A stretch of DNA of 64,000 bases. Source: Camarhynchus parvulus. Lineage: Eukaryota > Chordata > Aves > Passeriformes > Thraupidae. The notes under the pieces are model-generated. The model did no database searches. It worked only from the letters and a program-made list of their open reading frames with translations, and was not told the DNA's origin. Position 1 is the stretch's first letter. Each line of letters starts with the position of its first letter. A program made the position numbers and the translations under genes. Shown here one piece after another: positions 33,531 to 45,490 of this stretch. Location: contig NC_044574.1 in the NCBI RefSeq assembly GCF_901933205.1, forward strand, positions 808,501 to 872,500, given 5' to 3'.

Positions 33531-34779
33531 CCTGATTTTGTGCAAAACATTTGAATTTTATTTCCTTTTCCTTCTGGACAAAATCTCTGCAGCCTCATCC
33601 CTGCTCCAAATATTTTGTCACCTACAAAGTCAGGATTTACCTGCAGGATCTGCTGGGAATGTGCCTGGGAGTGCCTTACTCTGGAGTAACTTACTCTGGA
33701 GTAATTTACTCAGGGCTTACTCCAAATTGTGTGTAGAACTGAGGCTTTGCACTGTGTGTTCCCACTGGTTTAACTGGTTCCCATTTAATCATCCAAAAAT
33801 TCAACACTCAGGACAAATTATTTTATTGCTTCAAATCATTTTATTGCTGAGTATCCACAGATAAAATCCTTTATGTGCAAAAAATTGGAGAAATTTGTAG
33901 AAAATTAATTTTCTACAAATTAATAAATTATTGTCTCTAGCAGGACACACTGAGGGCCCAGCCTGGGCCATCCCTAGGCTGAGATAAACCTGGCAGTAAA
34001 ATTGGATTGGCACCTGGGGAGAAAATAAAACTGATGGTGAAATTTGTTCCCTCCTTTGCAGCAAAATAAAACCAGTAAATGACTTCTTTGTCCTCGGGGG
34101 CATCATAAATCCTTGGATTGATACGAGTTTTGCTGAATGCACCTGTGCTCAGTGCAGGCCTTTCTAAAACTGATTTTATTTGTGAACTTACAGGAGATTG
34201 CCCTCCAAAAAAAAAAAATCATCATTTTAACTTATTGAAAGCTTTAATTCACGTTTGTGAGAGAAAATTTTCCTTCTCGCTGCCACAAAACTCCGTGGGT
34301 ATAAAAATATCCGGGCTCTGCTTTTGCGCGCCTGAATTGTGCCCGGAGCTTTGTGCCTGCTGCGTTTTCCACCAGATATCCTCGGGTTCCTGGAAGGCTG
34401 GGAGTGAGAAGCAGCAGGGATGGGGGGTGAGGTGTGGCTTGGCCACGCTGCTGGAGCTGGTGGCAGCTCTGGAGCAGCCCTGGGACACGGGGAGTGTCCC
34501 TGTCTGTGCCTCAGGGAGCTGAAGTCAACTCTCAGATCTTAAATCTCGTCCCCAAAGGGCTCACTCAGAGCTGAAAGCTCATTTTGGGGAAAAAAACCCC
34601 CACCCTTTGGAGCGTCTGGGGAAAGTGTAACTTGATAAATTTAGTAGGATTTGAGTTTGAGGAGTGTGTTTTAATGGGGGTGAGATCCAGGCAGGCATTA
34701 TCCATTTATTTCTAGAAATCCCTACAGGGGCTGTAAATGGGAAGGATGAAGGTGTCACTCTGCAGAACTGGGATCAGGA

Positions 34780-35525
34780 GCCACAATCTGGATCCTCCAA
34801 TGGATTTGCATTTGGGATTGTGGGAAGGAGGGGATGGTTCCTCCAATGGATTTACAGTTGGGATATGGGAAGGAGGGGATGGTTCTTCCAATAGGTTTGC
34901 ATTTGGGATTGTGGGGAAGGAAGGGAGTGATTCCTCTGAGTATTGTGAATTTGGGAAAGTGGGGAAGGAAGGAACAATTCCTCCAATGGATTTGCATTTG
35001 GGATTGTGGGGAAGGAAGGGAGCGATTCCTCCAAGTATTTTGAATTTGGGAAAGTGGGGAAGGAAGGAACAATTCCTCAAATGGATTTGCATTTGGGATT
35101 GTGGGAATCAGGGGATGGTTCTTCCAATGGATTTGCATTTGGGATTGTGGGGAAGGAAGGGAGTTATTTCTCCAAGTATTTTGAATTTGGGAAAGCGGGG
35201 AAGGAAGGAACAATTCCTCCAATGGATTTGCATTTGGGATTGTGGGGAAGGAAGGGAGAGATTCCTCATTTGCATTTAGGGTTGTAGGGAAGGAAGGGGG
35301 TGACTTCTCTGAGTAGTTTGAATTTGGGATTGTGGGGAAGGAAGGAACAATTCCTCCAATGGATTTACATTTGGGATTGTGGGGAAGGAAGGGAGAGATT
35401 CCCCATTTGCATTTGGGATTGTGGGGAAGGAAGGGAGAGATTCCCCATTTGCATTTGGGATTGTGGGGAAGGAAGGGGGTGACTCCTCTGCGTAGTTGGA
35501 ATTTGGGATATGGGAAGGAGGGGCC
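34780..35525 (+). repeat. Alternating 45/50-bp minisatellite
   Basis: Two unit types alternate: ATTCCTCCAATGGATTTGCA with TTTGGGATTGTGGGG, and GATTCCTCCAAGTATTTTGA with ATTTGGGAAAGTGGGG. Both are joined by GGAAGGAAGGGA. There are about 15 units in total. Open frames on both strands reflect the repeat. Confidence 0.92.
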
Positions 35526-37469
35526 GATTCCCGTGCTCAGTGTGATCCCGGGTGCAGGTGGGTAATGGTGCTCACCTGGGTGGGACTCCCACCCCTGCAG
35601 GGCCCAGCCCCTGCCCCCAGCAGGGTGTCAGACCCCAGGAATTCTCCCCAGCTCGCTGCTCCCAAAGTTTATTTTAAGTGGCCAGTTCCCGGCCGCCGTC
35701 TCTCCGCTCGCATCCAGGTCTTTCCTCTCTCCCAGCCATCTCTCCATCTGCATGTTTTAACTCCCCCAGCTGCCTCTCCCATCTCTTGTGCCATTTTTTT
35801 CAGCTCTCTTGGCTCCTCTCTTCTCTTTGCCTGCTGTGTATTTTAACTCCCGGGGCCGCCTCTCTGCTCTCCAAGTAATTCCATGTTCCCTCCCACCGCC
35901 GCGCTCCCGCTCTTGCCCATGTTTCATGCATTTCCTGCTGCTTGGACTCTGCTGGAGCAGTGAACATATAGAACCAATGTTTATTTTCAGCCTGCATATG
36001 CCACGCAGGGAACACGGTGTCAGTTATCCGTGCAGATGTATTCTCATTGAGGTTTTATAAATAATATCCGCGCTGGCAGCTCTCGCTGCGGGTGAGTATC
36101 GGTTCGGAGGTGTCTGAGGGGTGAGGGTGCCTGCTAATGGGGGTTCTTTGATGTCTCTGTGTCACACAGGTGTGGGGACAGCAGCGGCCACCGCGGGAAG
36201 TTGGGCTCTTCATCCCCATCTCCCTTTATTCCCTTTATTCAGCCCCTTCTGTCAGTCCTTTGTTTGGCTGTTGCGATGGAATTTGGGAGATGGAGCTGTT
36301 TGCTCCCAGCCACCATCCAAGGCTTCTCCAGCAGCTCCCTGCAGCGCTGCAGCTGCTGGGTGTGGGGCAGGCCAGCTCTAAGTGCAGCCTCAGTTTGAGC
36401 TCTGTGCTGGGAGAGCCCGAATTTTTGGCCCCTGTGGTGTGGCCAGGAGTTGGAGGAGCTCAGTCCATCACCAGCGTCTGCTGGGGACACTTTGGGGGAC
36501 CTCTGAGCAGAACCTGAGCTCTTCTTATGTCCTTATCTTATCTCAGACCTCCTCTGTGCCCCTCAGAGAAGACCTTTCAGAGAGCCTGAAGCACTGAGAG
36601 GGTTCCAAGAGCTCAGGAATGTCAGGATGCACTGGAGAAGGCCTTGGAGCTGGCTGGGCAGTGTCTGTGGAAGAGACAAAGCCGGAGCTACTGGCAAAGG
36701 GCAGGAGCTGAGGGAGAAATGGGAGCAGAACAGTTGTGTCCATGGAAGGGGAGCATTTCTGCTCTTCTGCACCTCCAGATCCTCCGCGTGCAGCAGTTCC
36801 CAGGGCTGTTTTCCTGTAAATCCCATAAAATCAGGATGCTCCCGGGCTGGATCAGCACTGCAGAGCTGAAGCAGTGGCACCAGGAAAAATGGATTTTCCT
36901 GGGGGCTGGCCAGTGCTTTGAGGTGCTGGAAGGGCATTTTCCTCTCCTTGAGCCCGGTTTGTCACGGCAGAGCCGGGGTGAGGCAGGAGCTCCCCCTGGC
37001 CCTGGTGTCCCTGGGTTTTCCTGGAGACACTGCCGTGCCAGGGAGCGCAGGATGCTCCCACAGGTGCTCCTGCTGCCAGGCCCCGGCCAGCCCAGCCCTC
37101 AGAGAAGTTTGTTTGGGCTCAGCAGCTGCCAGCAGTGACACCTTCCACTGCTGGGGCTGTTCCCAGAGTAAACACGGAAACTGCTCCTTTAATGGTGTCA
37201 ATCAAGCACAAAAAGCCCCCAGCCTCCCTCCTTTTGCATCTGCTGTGTCCTCTGGAAGGGCTCAGGGCTGGGGCTGCGGTGTGAGGACAGTGCTGGCCTG
37301 GCTGGGTGGGACAGCAGAGCTGCTGGTCTCTGGTACAGCTCACATTTCCCAAAATGACCCAAAACGGGTGACAAAAGCTGGGGGACAGAGCAGAGAGACC
37401 TGAGAGGCCCAGCAGGATGGGGATCTCTGGATCCCAAACTTCCTGGGTGCACCAGGGGGGTGTTGTGAG

Positions 37470-38690
37470 GAGTGTGGGATTGCTCAGGATCCCCCAGGAT
37501 CCCCCAGGACCCCCAGGAGCACTCAGGATCCCCCAGGACCCCCCGGATCCCTCAGGATCGCTCAGGATCCCCCCCCAGGACCCCCAAGATCACTCAGGAT
37601 CCCCCAGGACCCCCAGGATCTTCCAGGATCCCTCAGGATCTTCCAGGATCCCCCAGGATCGCTCAGGATCCCCCCCCCCACACCCCAGCCCCGCCAGGAC
37701 CCCAGATCTTCCAGGATCCCCCAGGATCGCCCCCCAGGACCCCCAAGATCACTCAGGATCCCCCAGGACCCCCAGGATCTTCCAGGATCCCCCAGGATCC
37801 CCCAGGATCCCCCAGGACGCCTTCAGGATCCCTCAGGATCACTCAGGACCCTCCAGGATCCCCCAGAATCACCCAGAATCCCTCAGGATCCTTCAGGACC
37901 TCCAAGCATCCCCAGGACTCCCCAGGACTGCCCAGAACCCCCCAGGATCCCTCAGGATCACTCAGGATTGCTCAGGATCCCCCAGGACCCCCCAGGATCA
38001 CTCAGGGTCCCTCAGCATCCCTCAGGATCCCCCAGAACCCCCCAGGACCCCCCAAAATCCCTCAGGATCCCTCAGGTTCCCTGAGGATTGCTCAGGATTG
38101 CTCAGGATCCCCCAGGATCTCTCAGGATCCCCCAGAATCTCTCAGAATCTCCCAGAACCCTCAGGACCCCCCAGAACTCCCCCAGAACCCCCCAGGATCC
38201 CTCCAGGACCCCCCAGAATCCCTCAGGATCCCCCAGGACCCCCCAGGATCACTCAGAGTCCCTCGGCATCCCTCAGGATCCCTCAGGACCCCCCAGAACC
38301 CCCCAGAACCCCAGATGATCCCCCAGAACCCCCCAGGATCCCCCAGGACCCCCCAGGACCCCCGGATCCCTCAGGATCCCCTAGGATCACTCAGGATCTC
38401 TCAGGATTGCTCAGGATCCCCCAGGACACCCCAGGATCACTCAGGGTCCCTCAGCATCCCCCCAGGACCCCAGAGGGCCCCCCAGAACCCCCCAGGACCC
38501 CCCAGGACCCCCCAGAACCCCTCAGGACTCCCCAGAACCCCCCAGAACCCACCAGGACCCCAGAGGACCCCCCAGAACCCCCCACAACCCCTCAGGACTC
38601 CCCAGAACCCCCCAGGACCCCCCAGAACCCCCCAGGCCCCCCAGGACCCCCCAGAACCACCCAGAACCACCCAGGATCCCGTCACTCCCC
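37470..38690 (+). repeat. C-rich CCCCCAGGA(T/C)C minisatellite (1.2 kb)
   Basis: Very short units (~10-15 bp) such as CCCCCAGGATC, CCTCAGGATC and CCCCCCAGAAC are repeated more than 90 times. Runs of 4-8 C are frequent, so the minus strand is rich in closely spaced G runs. Two overlapping + frames of ~480-500 codons (Pro/Ser/Gln/Asp-rich) are open by virtue of the repeat. Confidence 0.94.
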
Positions 38691-39714
38691 GCGCCCGGCG
38701 GCGTCTGGCGGTGTCTGCGCTGCCTCTGCTCCCGTTTGCAGCAACCAGCCCCGAAACCCCCAGACGGTGTCAGCTGGGAGCCTGGGGCTCGCTCCCGTCA
38801 TGTTTGGTTTCGCATCCGACACCTCCTCCCCGGCAAACACGGGCCCGGTTCAGCGCCCCCGATAACTCCCATATGGAATCAATTACAGCACCTCCTGAAA
38901 AACGCCAGGGGCAGCTGCCAAATTATGCAAAACTCAGAGCACTAATGAAGGCTGCGATGAGAGTTGAATGAAGGTGTGTTTACAGCGCCGTGTCTCCGTG
39001 CAGCACGTGCACTGTCTGGGTGTGCGTTTGTACCTATGGCCTGCTGCGGCCTACCCAGCCCTCAGGGAACCTCCCCAGCCTGTGGGGAAGGTGAAACAGG
39101 AAAGCCTTATCAATGTGATTGTCTGGCCAAAGATTTTGAGAATATGGAAACTATAAGTGAGATTGCAATGAGAGCAAGCTTTGAGATACCTCAGTGACTG
39201 AACAACTGGAAAACAATGGTGTGGCCAGCTGAAGGTGATCCCCTTTTGATGGAACAACACCCTCTGCTTGCAGGCAGGCCCAAGGGTCAGAGCAGATGCT
39301 ACTAGCTTGGCAGAAGGGGCCCAAAGAGGAGTTTGTAGGGTTTAAAATGTAACACAGGATGGTAATATGGTTCTTATAGGCTGTATGGAAATGCTGTAGG
39401 ATGAGAGTTGAATGAAGGTGTGTTTACAGCGCCGTGTCTCCATGCCGCGCATGCACTGTCTGGGTGCGTGTTTGTACCTATGGCCTGCTGCGGCCTACCC
39501 AGCCCTCAGGGAACCTCCCCAGCCTGTGGGGAAGGTGAAACAGGAAAGCCTTATCAATGTGATTGTCTGGTAAAAGATTTTGAGAATATAGAGCTATTCT
39601 CAAAAGCTATATAGAGCTATATTTTAAGTGAGATTGAAATGAAAGCAAGCTTTAAGATCCCTCAGTTGCTGAACAACTGGAAAACAATGCTATGGCCGGC
39701 CGAAGGTAATCCCC

Positions 39715-40008
39715 TGTCACTGTAGGACACGAAAGAACACAAGCTCACACCGCTGTTCTCAAGGTGAAGAAAAAAGGGAAGTTTATTTTATGACTCCAAC
39801 ATTTATAGTTTTCCAGGAGTGACAGTGGATTCAAGGGTGACTGTGCCACCTCTCCAATGACACTGGACAAACCAACAGTCCATCAACTTTCTCTTCCTCC
39901 ATAAAGGAATGCAAAACAATGAGTTATTTACAGAAAGTGTGTGATAAAGTTTGCTACAAGAATGTCAACATCAGAAGACTTAGAAAATCTTAAAAAATCA
40001 GGGTGACA
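39715..40008 (-). mobile_element. Solo LTR, 294 bp, copy 1 (nested)
   Basis: Termini are TGTCAC...GTGACA, and the element is flanked by a 6-bp target duplication ATCCCC (39709-39714 and 40009-40014). On the minus strand a TATAAA element (around 39802-39807) is followed ~15 bp later by AATAAA (around 39785-39790), an arrangement seen in alpharetrovirus-type LTRs. A 6-bp duplication fits the ERV2/ERVK class. The uninterrupted neighbouring units confirm the insertion site. Confidence 0.85.
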
Positions 40009-40487
40009 ATCCCCATTTCATTAAACAACACCCTCTGCTTGCAGGCAGGCCCAAGGGTCAGAGCAGACCCCACTAGTTGGCAGAAAAAGTCCAAAGAGGA
40101 GTTTGTAGGGTTTAAAATGTAACACAGGATGGTAATGTAATGGTTCTTATAGGCTGTATGGAAATGCTGTAGGATGAGAGTTGAATGAAGGTGTGTTTAC
40201 AGCGCCGTGTCTCCGTGCAGCACATGCACTGTCTGGGTGTGTGTTTGTACCTATGGCCTGCTGCGGCCTACCCAGCCCTCAGGGAACCTCCCCAGCCTGT
40301 GGGGAAGGTGAAACAGGAAAGCCTTATCAATGTGATTGTCTGGTAAAAGATTTTGAGAATATAGAGCTATTCTCAAAAGCTATATAGAGCTATATTTTAA
40401 GTGAGATTGAAATGAAAGCAAGCTTTAAGATCCCTCAGTTGCTGAACAACTGGAAAACAATGCTATGGCTGGCCGAAGGTAATCCCC

Positions 40488-40781
40488 TGTCACTGTAGGA
40501 CACGAAAGAACACAAGCTCACACCGCTGTTCTCAAGGTGAAGAAAAAAGGGAAGTTTATTTTATGACTCCAACATTTATAGTTTTCCAGGAGTGACAGTG
40601 GATTCAAGGGTGACTGTGCCACCTCTCCAATGACACTGGACAAACCAACAGTCCATCAACTTTCTCTTTCTCCATAAAGGAATGCAAAACAATGAGTTAT
40701 TTACAGAAAGTGTGTGATAAAGTTTGCTACAAGAATGTCAACATCAGAAGACTTAGAAAATCTTAAAAAATCAGGGTGACA
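40488..40781 (-). mobile_element. Solo LTR, 294 bp, copy 2 (nested)
   Basis: This copy is nearly identical to 39715-40008, with the same length, the same termini and the same ATCCCC target duplication within the same host unit. It therefore arose by tandem duplication of the ~770-bp host unit after a single insertion, not by a second integration. Confidence 0.85.
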
Positions 40782-42204
40782 ATCCCCATTTCATTAAACA
40801 ACACCCTCTGCTTGCAGGCAGGCCCAAGGGTCAGAGCAGACCCCACTAGTTGGCAGAAAAAGTCCAAAGAGGAGTTTGTAGGGTTTAAAATGTAACACAG
40901 GATGGTAATATGGTTCTTATAGGCTGTATGGAAATGCTGTAGGATGAGAGTTGAATGAAGGTGTGTTTACAGCGCCGTGTCTCCATGCAGCGCATGCACT
41001 GTCTGGGTGTGTGTTTGTACCTATGGCCTGCTGCGGCCTACCCGGCCCTCAGGGAACCTCCCCAGCCTGTGGGGAAGGTGAAACAGGAAAGCCTTATCAA
41101 TGTGATTGTCTGGTAAAAGATTTTGAGAATATAGAGCTATAAGTGAGATTGCAATGAGAGCAAGCTTTGAGATCCCTCAGTTACTGAACAACTGGAAAAC
41201 AATGCTATGGCCAGCTGAAGGCCATGGTATGGCCATCCCCCTTTAATGAAAACACCCTCTGCTTGCAGGCAGCTCCAAGGGTCAGAACAGACCCTACCAG
41301 TTGGCAGAAGGGGCCCAAAGAGGAGTTTGTAGGGTTTAAAATGTAACACAGTGTGGTAATGTAGTGATTCTTATAGGCTGTATGTAAATGCTGTAGGATT
41401 TGTATCTTGTACTAGATTGGTTAGTGAGAATCAGAATATTCAACACAGAAGATTTATTGTATTGGAACGGGAACCTCGCTCTCTTACTCTTTTTACTGTC
41501 TTATCATTTTTACTCTCTTACCTTTTTTACTCTCTTACCCTCTTACTCTCTTTCCCTCTCATCCTCTCTACCCCTCTCTTCTCTCTTTACTGCTCCGAGC
41601 TGTGGCTGGCAGCTCCCAGCAGGGCCCTGCACCCAGGCCCTCTGCAATAAACCCCAAATTCCAAAAGGCCCCTGCACCCAGGCCCTCTGCAATAAACCCC
41701 AAGTTCCAAAGTGCCCCTGCACCCAGGCCGTCTGCAATAAACCCCAAGTTCCAAGCCCTGGCTTCATAGATCTCTCCTCTCCATCCGTCCCGACCGTCCT
41801 ATCCCCCGACGCTCCAACACCAGCCTCTCTCTGCCTCTCCCAGGGTTTTCCCAGCACAAAAACACCTCTGAAACCACCACAGGTGTACAGGGAAATCCCA
41901 GGAGGAAGGGGCATTGCGGGGTTTGAAGGGGGAAAGGGACAAAGCTGGAAGGAAGAGGGAAGAGGAGGAGGAAGTGTTGCGGGATTTGATGTTCTTTGCC
42001 ATCCCAAGGTCAGGGGGGAAACGCGGAGCAGTTTTTCTATGCCAATGGGACAGAGCAAAAGTGTTGGGTTGTGGAATTGGGGACAACAAAATGAACATGT
42101 TAAAGGGGGCTTGGGAAAGGCTGGAGAGGGATTTTTCCCAAGAGCAGGGAGTGCAAGGACAAGGGGAGATTGTCTCCAGCTGAAGGAGAGAGGTTTGCAT
42201 CAGA

Positions 42205-42425
42205 TCTTGGCAGGAATTCCTGGCTGGGAGGGTGGGCAGGGGCTGGGCTGGAATTCCCAGATTTGCTGGGGCTGCCCCTGGATCCCTGGCAGTGCCCAAG
42301 GCCAGGTTGAACACTGGGGCTTGGATCCACCTGGGATCATGGGAGGTGCCCCTGATGGTCTTTAAGGTCCCTTCCAACCCCAACCATTCCACAGTTCTCT
42401 TGTCCTCCTGCAGCTTTCCAGGGTG
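42205..42425 (+). mobile_element. CR1 LINE fragment
   Basis: GAATTCCCAGATTTGCTGGG GCTGCCCCTGGATCCCTGG, then TTTAAGGTCCCTTCCAACCC CAACCATTCCACAGTTCTC, in sense order. Confidence 0.9.
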
Positions 42426-43169
42426 AGACCAAACTTTCCAATGCTTTGTTGAATAATCTGAGTCGGGGTTTAATTCCAGAGCTGCCTCTGTCCTGTGCAT
42501 GGGGTGAGATCTGTAAAACTCCTGTTCTTGGCAAAACAGCACCAATATTTCTGCAGTTATGGTGGGGTGGGATGGGGTTTGCTCCTGAGAATAAATCAGG
42601 TTCCTTCCTCCGCTTTTTGAACATCTCTGTAGATGTTCAGTAATTCAATTTTTAATATCTCTGTTTTGAGTACCTTTTGAGATTCTCAAAATGCATCTGA
42701 GCACAATCCTGGTTTCTGTGCCCCGGGGGACCCTGCTGGAGCAGGGAGGTGGGATGGGGTGACCTCCCTCCCAACCTCACTCACCCTGGGATTGCTCAGG
42801 CTCCAGAAGATGCCAGAGTTGGGCTGTCAGGGAGCTCTGAAGGTCCAACCTCCCCATTCCCTGACCCAAACCTTTGGCAGAGCATGCAGGGCAGTGGTGT
42901 GAACTAAATCCCTCCTCACCACATGGATATTAATTTTATTTCCACGCGGATATTTTATTTTATTAATTTATTTTCAATCTGTGCTGATCCTCTGCAGTGA
43001 AACCCTTTGGAAGCTCCTCATCACTCCCTTCCAATGGGGTTTAATGGGTGCAAAGAGGGATTTGCAGTGCAGCTGACAGCTCACAAAATGCAATATTTAA
43101 CTCCCCTTCCTCCCCAGCTCGGTGTCGGGAGCAGGGATCCAGGGACAGGAGAAAACTGGACCTCTTGGC

Positions 43170-43310
43170 TAATTATGAGTCATTTATTCTGAACCACACA
43201 GATTCTCCAATCTGAATCCCAATTAAGACATTACACTACATGTGTTAATTAGTCTGCTCTCCTTTTTAAATCGAGCCATAACTCTTCCTAATTAGGAGGT
43301 TGGCCCTTGT
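43170..43310. other. AT-rich island with homeodomain-type sites
   Basis: GCTAATTATGAGTCATTTAT, GTGTTAATTAGTCTG and TTCCTAATTAGGAGG occur within ~140 bp of unique intronic sequence. It is enhancer-like by motif content only. Confidence 0.3.
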
Positions 43311-43589
43311 AATTTGAACTGGCCTGGGCTGGAAGCACCCCTGGAAGTCACACCTGGGGGCTGGACCCAGGATCCTTTTAAATTGGTTGAGGTTTTACTT
43401 GGGTGATTATAAGGTCCCCGACAGGGCAGTAATTACAGAGGGTGCAGTTCCAAATTAAGATGTCAGGGGTGGTGTCAGCAGCGATGCCTTGGCTCTAAAC
43501 TGAGCCCCAGGAGGCTGTGAGGATCTGCTGCTGGGAGTGTCCCAGTGAGGGCTCTCATGGATCACAGCAGCTTCAGCAGGACAAAAAAC

Positions 43590-43945
43590 AGCCCCAGGAG
43601 CTGCCCTGGTGCATCCAGGGGTGATCACAGCTCCAGGAGCTGCCCCTGCCCATGCCAGGGATGGTCACAGCCCCAGGAGCTGCCCCTGCCCATGCCAGGG
43701 ATGGTCACAGCCCCAGGAGCTGCCCGTGTGCATCCAGGGATGGTAACAGCTCCAGGAGCTGCCCCTGTGCATCCAGGGATGGTCATGGCCCCAGGAGCTG
43801 CCCCTGCCCATGCCAGGGATGGTCACAGCTCCATGAGCTGCCCCTGTGCATCCAGGGATGGTAACAGCTCCAGGAGCTGCCCCTGTGCATCCAGGGATGG
43901 TCACAGCCCCAGGAGCTGCCCCTGCCCATGCCAGGGGTGATCGGG
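43590..43945 (+). repeat. ~39-bp minisatellite, ~9 copies
   Basis: The unit GGTCACAGCCCCAGGAGCTG followed by CCCCTGCCCATGCCAGGGAT alternates with a GTGCATCCAGGGATGG variant. Confidence 0.9.
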
Positions 43946-43989
43946 GTTATCCAGGGCAGTTCTGGAACAGGGCAGGTGTGACAGGGTGT

Positions 43990-44330
43990 GGAGCAGGTCA
44001 GCTGCTGTCCTGCTGGGACAGGTCACCTTCTCTGCTGGGACGGGTCACCTTTCTTGCTTGGATGGGTCACCTTTCCTGCTGAGACAAGTGCCCTGCTGTC
44101 CTCCTTGGACAGGTCACCTGCTCTCCTGCTGGGACAGGTGACCTGTTCTCCTTGGACAGGTCAGCTGCTGTCCTGCTGGGATAGGTCGCCTTCCCTGCTG
44201 GGATAGGTCACCTTCCCTGCTGGCTCAGGTGACTTTTCCTCCTTGGACAGGTGATCTTTCCTGCTGGGACAGGTGCCCTGCTGTCCTGCTGGGACAGGTG
44301 CCCTGCTGTCCTGCTTGGTTGAAGCCTTGC
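43990..44330 (+). repeat. CTGCTGGGACAGGTCACC minisatellite
   Basis: Imperfect ~20-30-bp units (TGCTGGGACAGGTCACCTT, CCTTGGACAGGTGA) with about 14 copies. The array follows the 43590-43945 array after ~45 bp. Confidence 0.88.
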
Positions 44331-44829
44331 AGGCTCCTCTGTGAGTCTCTGAGCTGCAGCCATGCTCTGTGCAGCACAGAGCAGCTCAAGATTGGAGAAC
44401 AGAAGTTTGATTTTCACAGCACAAATTGATAGGATCAACTCTGTCTCGAGAGCTTATTAGTGAGGAGCTGAGCTGCTGGAGGAGTTAAACCCTGGTGCTT
44501 GCTCTCCTCTGGCTCCTGCGCATGAAGGCAGCTCTCAGCAGGCTGGGGAGGCTCAGGCAGGAGCAGGGCATGAATTCCTCCTCACCACATCCCCCAGGAG
44601 TGCTCAGAGCCAGCGCTGCAGGTGCAGCGAGGGCTGAGGCGACCTGGGTCCAACCTGGCTGCAGCCCCGTGCCAAGGCAGGGCTGGTGACACCTGGGAAT
44701 GGAGCACTTTGGGTTGGGACTGGTTTAATCCCAGGGATGTCACCTCAGGGATGGATGAGCAGGGCTTGGTGTCATCTCTTGTACCTTCCCTGGCCAAGGA
44801 GAGCTCCTGTGGCCACCCCAGGGGGAAGG

Positions 44830-45080
44830 AGATCATGGAGTCACGGAATATCCTGAGCTGGACCCACAGGGATCATCCATCCAGCCCTGGCCCTGCCCAG
44901 ACCCCAAAATCCCACCCTGGGCATCCCTGGAGTGCTGTCCAAAGGCTCCTGGAGCTCTGGCAGCCTTTGAGCCATGCCCATTCCCTGGGGAGCCCGGGCA
45001 AAATCCACCTTTCCCTAAAATCCAACCCAATCCTGCCCTGGCCCAGCTCCAGCTGCTCCCTGTGTCCTGAGTAACCCAGC
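44830..45080 (-). mobile_element. CR1 LINE fragment
   Basis: ATCATGGAGTCACGGAATAT CCTGAGCTGGACCCACAGGGATCATCC, then CCAGCTCCAGCTGCTCCCTG, in minus-strand order. Confidence 0.88.
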
Positions 45081-45264
45081 AGCAAATCCACTCCCTCCCC
45101 ACATTGCTCAAACACACTGAACATTCCAGCAGAACCCCCTGTCCTGGTGTTGGTTTATATTCCCATTTTTTTCAATTGAATGATAGGGATCCTTTTTGTA
45201 AATGGCTCTGGAATAAATCCCTCACAAATGATATTTTCCCCTTTAACACTGGCAAACTGCCTGA

Positions 45265-45490
45265 GGCAGTTATTATCTATATTATTTATTTAATCATTAT
45301 TTATAAAATTGATTAAATATTATTATTTATAATATTTAATACAGTATTTATAATAGTTAATATAATATTTAGAATATTTAATAGAATGTTTACAATATTT
45401 ATAGTTGTTTAAATTTTGGATTTTATATATTATTTATAAATAACATTTATTATTACTTATAATATTTTAGTTAATATTTATCCTGGAATA
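45265..45490. repeat. AT-rich low-complexity tract
   Basis: About 225 bp composed almost entirely of A and T with recurring TATTTATAATATTTAAT-like motifs. No coding or structural element is recognisable. Confidence 0.85.

Larger units (their letters stand above)
38958..41830 (+). mobile_element. Endogenous-retrovirus LTR complex with four tandem U3-like units
   Basis: A ~444-bp unit starting TGAGAGTTGAATGAAGGTGT is repeated from 38958, 39402, 40175 and 40945. The two middle units are 773 and 770 bp because each carries a 294-bp LTR insertion. After the fourth unit a pyrimidine-rich stretch (41470-41590) leads to three 45-bp-spaced copies of CTCTGCAATAAACCCC (AATAAA at 41646, 41690 and 41736), resembling an R/U5 end with repeated poly(A) signals. 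This fits one long avian ERV LTR with an internally duplicated U3. The exact 3' end and target duplication were not resolved, and no gag, pol or env sequence is present. An open frame beginning MNEGVFTAPC appears in every unit but looks incidental. Confidence 0.7.

Noticed and set aside
37417..38971. Two overlapping + strand open frames of ~480 and ~500 codons, Pro/Gln/Ser-rich
   Set aside because: They lie entirely in the CCCCCAGGATC minisatellite, overlap in different frames, and have no family similarity or splice context.
38964..41142. Repeated small open frame beginning MNEGVFTAPC in four copies
   Set aside because: It lies in LTR-derived U3-like tandem units. Conservation is explained by recent duplication, and there is no retroviral protein similarity or coding context.
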